From: Methanomassiliicoccus sp.
Lineage (GTDB): Archaea; Thermoplasmatota; Thermoplasmata; Methanomassiliicoccales; Methanomassiliicoccaceae
Reading direction: 5' to 3'
Length of the DNA: 64,000 nucleotides
Assembly (NCBI GenBank): GCA_018262895.1
Contig: JADFDJ010000004.1
Location: forward strand, 102,805 to 166,804
A program made the translations under genes and the position numbers. The notes below the pieces were generated by a model. That model saw nothing but the letters and a program-made list of their open reading frames with translations, did not search any database and had not been told where the DNA came from. Position 1 is the stretch's first letter, and every line of letters starts with the position of its first letter. Positions 60,434-64,000 of the stretch are shown here, in pieces.

Positions 60434-61005
60434 ATGGGGGCATCGTCATCTCAGATTATTTTGTCCAAAACATCGTAGCATCGGCAAACTTGGGAACGGA
60501 ACTGGACCTGGACCTGCTCGCTCTGAACATGAGCGAAGCGGAGTATAACCCCACACGGTTCCCTGGATTGATCTACAGGCTGAAGTCTCCCAAGACCGCC
60601 ACCCTGCTGTTCCGAAGCGGCAAGCTTGTGTGTACCGGATCCAAGACCCTGGAGCAGGTGGAGCAGACCATCAAGACGGTCATCAAGAGCGTTGAGAAGG
60701 CAGGGATACACATCGCTTCCTCACCGAAGTACGAGGTCCAGAACATCGTGGCCTCGGCAGACCTGGGCGGGCCGGTAAATCTGACCTCTGTCGTCGTCTC
60801 TCTGGGCCTGGAAAGGGTGGAGTATGAGCCGGAGGTTTTTCCCGGCCTGGTCTACCGCCTGAGCGAGCCCAAGGTGGTCATCCTGCTCTTCGGTTCGGGC
60901 AGGCTCGTTTGCACCGGTGCGCGGACCGCACAGGACGTGGAGGCGGCCGTCAAGAAGATCAAGGAGGAGCTGCAGGCCGCTGAGCTGTTGGAGACGAGGA
61001 GCTAG
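60434..61005 (+). CDS. tbp: TATA-box-binding protein, 5' end disrupted
   Basis: The saddle-shaped TBP with two direct repeats: NIVASANLGTELDLDLLALN...YNPTRFPGLIYRLKSPKTATLLFRSGKLVCTG and NIVASADLGGPVNLTSVVVSL...FPGLVYRL...VVILLFGSGRLVCTG. The frame in phase with these repeats is open back to a TGA near 60417 but has no ATG, GTG or TTG before the first repeat (the TTG at 60490 would delete part of it). One extra base in the five-G run at 60436-60440 would join ATG 60434 to the frame (MGGIVISDYFVQNIVAS). Non-AUG initiation is the alternative. TBP is required for transcription, so the gene is surely used. Confidence 0.92.
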
Positions 61006-61202
61006 GGACTGGCTGCGTTCGAGAGAGGCAAGAAAGGCCGAGAGGCCACCATCTGATTAAGGTGGGGGATCCCGGATGCACTCTTGCACTATCGCCTTCC
61101 GTTCGTGTCAGCCCCAATACCATTGACGGCTGATCGTCCGGGAACGCACCTGTCCTGTGATAAGTGCGCGAACAATTCAACAGGTTGGGCCTATGGGCTC
61201 GC

Positions 61203-62030
61203 TCAGATCTTCTGGCAACCCTCGCAATAGTAGATGCTCCCGCCCATGTACGCCTCTTTCTTGATCAACGTTCCACACGCCGGACATGGCTTGTTCACCG
61301 TTCTTTTGCTGAGGATCGTTCTATAGGCCCCGGGACGTCCGAACAGGTCCATCTCGGTATCCCTGCCTCCCTGTTCCGTCATTTTCCCAAGAGTGTCCTT
61401 TACGCTCCGGAACAGCCTCTCGATGTCCCCAGCGTTCATGGTCTTCACCTTCCTCTTTGGATGCATACCGGAGCTGAGGAGGATGTCCTGCAGAACGCCG
61501 TTGCCCAGACCAGGGATCCTCTGCTCCGTGGCCAGTAGGACCTTCAAACTCCCTTTCTGAGCGTCCGGAGCTGAGACGATACTTTGGAAATGGCCCATAT
61601 CGAACTTGTCGGTCAGGGGTGAGGGTTTCGCCTTCGCCACCAGATAGCAGGGGTTGTCCAATTCGCCCTCCGCGAAGGCACCCACGCCCCCGTACATCTG
61701 AACAGATGCGCTAAGCGCCGTTCCATCCTTGAATTCCAACAGGAGCTGGTGCTTCTGAGGCCTGCTGTCGCCGACCCCGTGAAACCTCATGTTGATCCCG
61801 TCCCCGAACAGGATATTAAATCCGCCAGCCCTGATCTCGACAAGCCCACCGTGGGCCTCGGCCCTCTGAACGGTCCTGCCCACAAGAAGATCCGGATACC
61901 TGGACCGGTCACCATAGTACCAGGCCAGTTTGTGAGGCGTGTGCCCTCCTGTCACACTTGCGATCTTCTTCCCTGCGACCGTTCTGGTTATCTGACCTGC
62001 TATGCAGGCAGCCTCTGGCAGTTCTATTAT
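61203..62030 (-). CDS. Endonuclease VIII-like DNA glycosylase (Fpg/Nei family), apparent ATA start
   Basis: Full length is 275 residues if it starts at ATA 62030: IELPEAACIAGQITRTVAGKKIASVTGGHTPHK, the N-terminal helix of this Nei subgroup. The H2TH region is PGLGNGVLQDILLSSGMHPKRKV and the C-terminal zinc finger CPACGTLIKKEAYMGGSIYYCEGC. It removes oxidised bases and nicks the strand. No ATG, GTG or TTG lies in frame before GTG 61955, which would cut off the first 25 residues. A GGAGGGGTGA sequence stands about 5 bases before the ATA pair. This subgroup has Ile/Leu-Pro-Glu rather than Pro-Glu directly after Met. Confidence 0.88.
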   Translation of the reverse strand: MIELPEAACIAGQITRTVAGKKIASVTGGHTPHKLAWYYGDRSRYPDLLVGRTVQRAEAHGGLVEIRAGGFNILFGDGINMRFHGVGDSRPQKHQLLLEFKDGTALSASVQMYGGVGAFAEGELDNPCYLVAKAKPSPLTDKFDMGHFQSIVSAPDAQKGSLKVLLATEQRIPGLGNGVLQDILLSSGMHPKRKVKTMNAGDIERLFRSVKDTLGKMTEQGGRDTEMDLFGRPGAYRTILSKRTVNKPCPACGTLIKKEAYMGGSIYYCEGCQKI

Positions 62031-62079
62031 TGGCTCACCCCTCCCAAGTTGTCACTTTGGATCTTAACCACGCCATCCC

Positions 62080-62823
62080 TCATCCCCGTATCTTGTCGAA
62101 GAAGGGGCAGACGGTCACGCACTTGCTGCAGGTCATCTCCCCGAAGCTCATGCCGTTGACGAACGAGGCTACATGGCCGCTGCCTATCCCGCTCCTCACG
62201 ACCGCCTTGAAGAAGGGGCGAGCCGCCGAGGGCATTAGGTTGGTCACGTTTATGCAGCGAAGGCTGTCCACCCCTTCGCTGGAAATCGCGCCCGCGGGGC
62301 ACGCGGCAACGCATCTCTTGCAGTGCATGCATGAGGCCGTACTAACGTGCTTAGAGGAGGGGTACTCCTTGTCCACCAGTATGCCTGAGAGACAGAGGCG
62401 GTTCCCGAACCTCTCGGTTATCAGCAACGTGTTCTCACCCAGCTCTCCCATCCCGCCCCTGGCCGCAGCGTGCTTCAGGGACAGCAGCCCCTTGATCCGC
62501 CCCTCCTTGATCTCTAATGGGAGGAACGTCGGGATGGCCACGGCACGGTTCCCGTACCTCCGCAGAAGGTCGCACAGCTTGAAGGCCACCTCATCCATAT
62601 GCTTCTCGATCTGGAGGAGGTTATGGGACATTGTCTTGCTCTCAACATCGAACAGCGCAGCCGGCATTTCCTTGCCCATAACGATGATGCTCCTGAAAGA
62701 TGGCAGTAGGCCACTGACCCGATTTGCTTCGACGTCAGAGAGCGAGCTCCTGCTGATGACCGAATGGTCATCCACCCCGTGCTCTTTAAAGAACGTTTCC
62801 AGATCGACCATCGTTGATGACAT
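62080..62823 (-). CDS. QueG-like two-cluster iron-sulfur reductase
   Basis: A 247-residue protein. The N-terminal domain (RSIIVMGKEMPAALF) and LSLKHAAARGGMGELGENTLLITERFGNRLCLSGILVD resemble epoxyqueuosine reductase, a cobalamin-dependent enzyme. Two clusters follow: CMHCKRCVAACPAGA and the C-terminal CSKCVTVCPF. It lacks the HEAT-like C-terminus of bacterial QueG, so it is a short relative, and the substrate is unproven. ATG 62823 is chosen because TAAATTT, a minus-strand TATA element, lies about 20-25 bases before it. It is upstream of the nei gene on the same strand with 50 bases between. Confidence 0.82.
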   Translation of the reverse strand: MSSTMVDLETFFKEHGVDDHSVISRSSLSDVEANRVSGLLPSFRSIIVMGKEMPAALFDVESKTMSHNLLQIEKHMDEVAFKLCDLLRRYGNRAVAIPTFLPLEIKEGRIKGLLSLKHAAARGGMGELGENTLLITERFGNRLCLSGILVDKEYPSSKHVSTASCMHCKRCVAACPAGAISSEGVDSLRCINVTNLMPSAARPFFKAVVRSGIGSGHVASFVNGMSFGEMTCSKCVTVCPFFDKIRG

Positions 62824-63132
62824 GATTTTGTGGGTTAAATTTACTATGGCATACGGTGAAATTTTTTTCTGCTGCACTCCCCCTCCGGACGACCGCTCGC
62901 CTCCACCTGCAACTCGCCCTTGAAGGCCTTGCCGAGGATGGCATCACTCATCATGCTCTTCCGCTCCCTTCGTCGGGACCGCGACCTCTGACTCGTTGTC
63001 GCTGAAGGACGTTGACGCCATTCCCGACTAGGCTATAAGGCAAAATCCTTCCAACATTTCGTTCCACAATCTTCTGGCGGAATTCTAGGTTGGTCTCTAT
63101 CTTAGATGCATGAGCCAGGGCTCGACGATAAG
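62824..63132. other. Gene-poor stretch upstream of the QueG-like gene
   Basis: About 310 bases. A minus-strand frame at 62844-62954 (36 codons) reads MMSDAILGKAFKGEL and recalls the C-terminus of type I restriction specificity subunits, but it is short and overlaps the promoter of the QueG-like gene. It may be a remnant. Nothing else was seen. Confidence 0.35.
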
Positions 63133-63876
63133 TTACCTTTCCTCAGTTAGCATCTCTGCAGATTCTTTGGCATCTACTCGGTCAGGCCACGACTTTTCCC
63201 GCAACTCCTCGATTATTACCTCCAAGCGATTTTGGTACGCTGGACCGGATGCTTTTATAACGCTTGGTATGTACTTTTGCAGGTCCTCAAGAAAATGAAG
63301 TACGTTGATTCCATCATCTCTTACGACGATACGCCCCTTCTTAGAGGTAAGGCAAATCGCAAAGACGCCGTAGCTATTGAGATAAGTCATGAACTTTTTA
63401 ATAACCGACCATTCGATCTTACAAAGCATGCAGACTTCGTTCTTTTTCACATTCCATTTCTCGATGCCATCGTCAACAACAACGAGCACCTTGGAATTAG
63501 TCATGGAAGCTGACAAGGTGGCTAACATCGGGAAAACAAAAGCCAACATCAAGCCGAAAAATGTCATGCCTATAATGATAAAGTTCATCGCCTCTTCGCT
63601 CTTGGGCTCAAAATATGGCAATAGGGGAATAGAGAGCATGAAGAGGTGCCCCATGATAACGGATCCGTAAATCGAATGAGTATAGTCTTGTTTTCTAAGA
63701 AATTCATATACGAAATACCGCTTTGCGGCACCGAAACGTTCCGAGTCGATCTTGCTGAGCGAGCTCTTGCATCGTTCATTGATTATTTTCGGATAGTTGA
63801 TTGCCAGCCATATGGTCAGAACGCTTACAGCTGCAACAAGAAGATACATCGAGACTGCTAGAAATGTGTTGTCCAA
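63133..63876 (-). CDS. AT-rich membrane protein of unknown function
   Basis: A 247-residue protein starting at TTG 63876. Helix 1 is at about residues 6-26, helices 2 and 3 near 70-87 and 97-120; the last 125 residues are cytoplasmic with strands (KVLVVVDDGI; GRIVVRDDGINVLHFLEDL) and a charged C-terminal helix. A minus-strand TATA box, TTATATATTC (about 63911-63920), lies about 35-40 bases upstream. Its base composition is clearly more AT-rich than neighbouring genes, which suggests recent acquisition. I do not recognise the family. Confidence 0.65.
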   Translation of the reverse strand: MDNTFLAVSMYLLVAAVSVLTIWLAINYPKIINERCKSSLSKIDSERFGAAKRYFVYEFLRKQDYTHSIYGSVIMGHLFMLSIPLLPYFEPKSEEAMNFIIIGMTFFGLMLAFVFPMLATLSASMTNSKVLVVVDDGIEKWNVKKNEVCMLCKIEWSVIKKFMTYLNSYGVFAICLTSKKGRIVVRDDGINVLHFLEDLQKYIPSVIKASGPAYQNRLEVIIEELREKSWPDRVDAKESAEMLTEER

Positions 63877-64000
63877 ATTTTACTTCCCTAATGAATACTA
63901 TTTTCTGAATATATAACATCTAGGGGCTTATCTGAGATTAGATCATCACAATGTAATGAGATTGGTCATTGGTGATGTCGTTGGTGCTGTCGTCTCTCAG

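Noticed and set aside
62844..62954. Short minus-strand frame MMSDAILGKAFKGEL resembling the end of a type I restriction specificity subunit
   Set aside because: Only 36 codons, overlaps the promoter of the QueG-like gene, and the similarity is from memory of a short motif. Mentioned as a possible remnant only.
1..64000. tRNA or rRNA genes, CRISPR arrays, insertion sequences
   Set aside because: I looked for T-arm motifs, regularly spaced short repeats and transposase motifs and found none that held up; repeats at 41-46.7 kb encode protein domains.

Overview
The window is archaeal. Direct evidence is a set of archaeal/eukaryal-type genes (TATA-binding protein, ribosomal proteins S19e, L31e and L39e, initiation factor aIF6, a PDCD5-family protein, a DUF373 protein, an MptE-type pterin pyrophosphokinase), a full-length archaeal SRP RNA, and TATA boxes about 25 bases upstream of many start codons. 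A two-gene lipoate ligase (LplB + LplA) beside a 2-oxoacid dehydrogenase cluster, together with ferredoxin-dependent 2-oxoacid oxidoreductases and an anaerobic ribonucleotide reductase, suggests an anaerobic or facultatively anaerobic, peptide-using member of the Thermoplasmatota, perhaps near Methanomassiliicoccales. That placement is inference. TAG is a common stop codon here.

Layout. 0-7 kb: end of an ABC-F ATPase, a DUF1638 protein, a methyltransferase, a PIG-L deacetylase, histidinol dehydrogenase, small redox and folding proteins, a flavin reductase and two tiny zinc-finger proteins. 7.3-13.2 kb: a ferredoxin-thioredoxin-reductase-like protein and a thioredoxin, the bipartite lipoate ligase on the plus strand, and facing it lipA-E1alpha-E1beta-E2 on the minus strand (no E3). 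13.5-23.9 kb: an SDR, a DUF2769 protein, a CDF transporter with a problematic start, SRP RNA, an AIR-synthase-like protein, a winged-helix protein with an operator-like palindrome at its start, NrdD, a site-2 protease and small proteins. 23.9-31 kb: an oppABCDF peptide transporter whose binding protein carries a PKD domain. 31-37 kb: MptE and DUF373, a zinc-ribbon membrane protein, a metallo-beta-lactamase, then the S19e-PDCD5-L39e-L31e-aIF6 cluster. 37-47 kb: UbiX, LeuRS, and two large convergent surface proteins (NHL repeats; 11 fibronectin-III domains). 47-50 kb: a tandem ribbon-helix-helix protein, a short FtsZ-like GTPase without a recognisable T7 loop, and an ATP-NAD-kinase-like protein. 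50-55.5 kb: contiguous porCDAB-iorAB. 55.5-64 kb: a frameshifted hybrid histidine kinase, a COG1325 RNA-binding protein, an ATP-cone/nuclease fusion, TBP with a disrupted 5' end, a Nei-type glycosylase apparently starting at ATA, a QueG-like iron-sulfur protein and an AT-rich membrane protein.

How the parts fit. Imported peptides (Opp) would yield amino acids whose 2-oxoacids feed Por and Ior with ferredoxin as acceptor, while the lipoyl-dependent complex offers a second, NAD-linked route. The points most worth a second look are the FtsZ-like protein and its regulator, a palindromic motif shared by the winged-helix promoter, the nrdD upstream region and a site near 50 kb, and a group of genes whose 5' ends or frames are irregular (CDF, TBP, Nei, histidine kinase).
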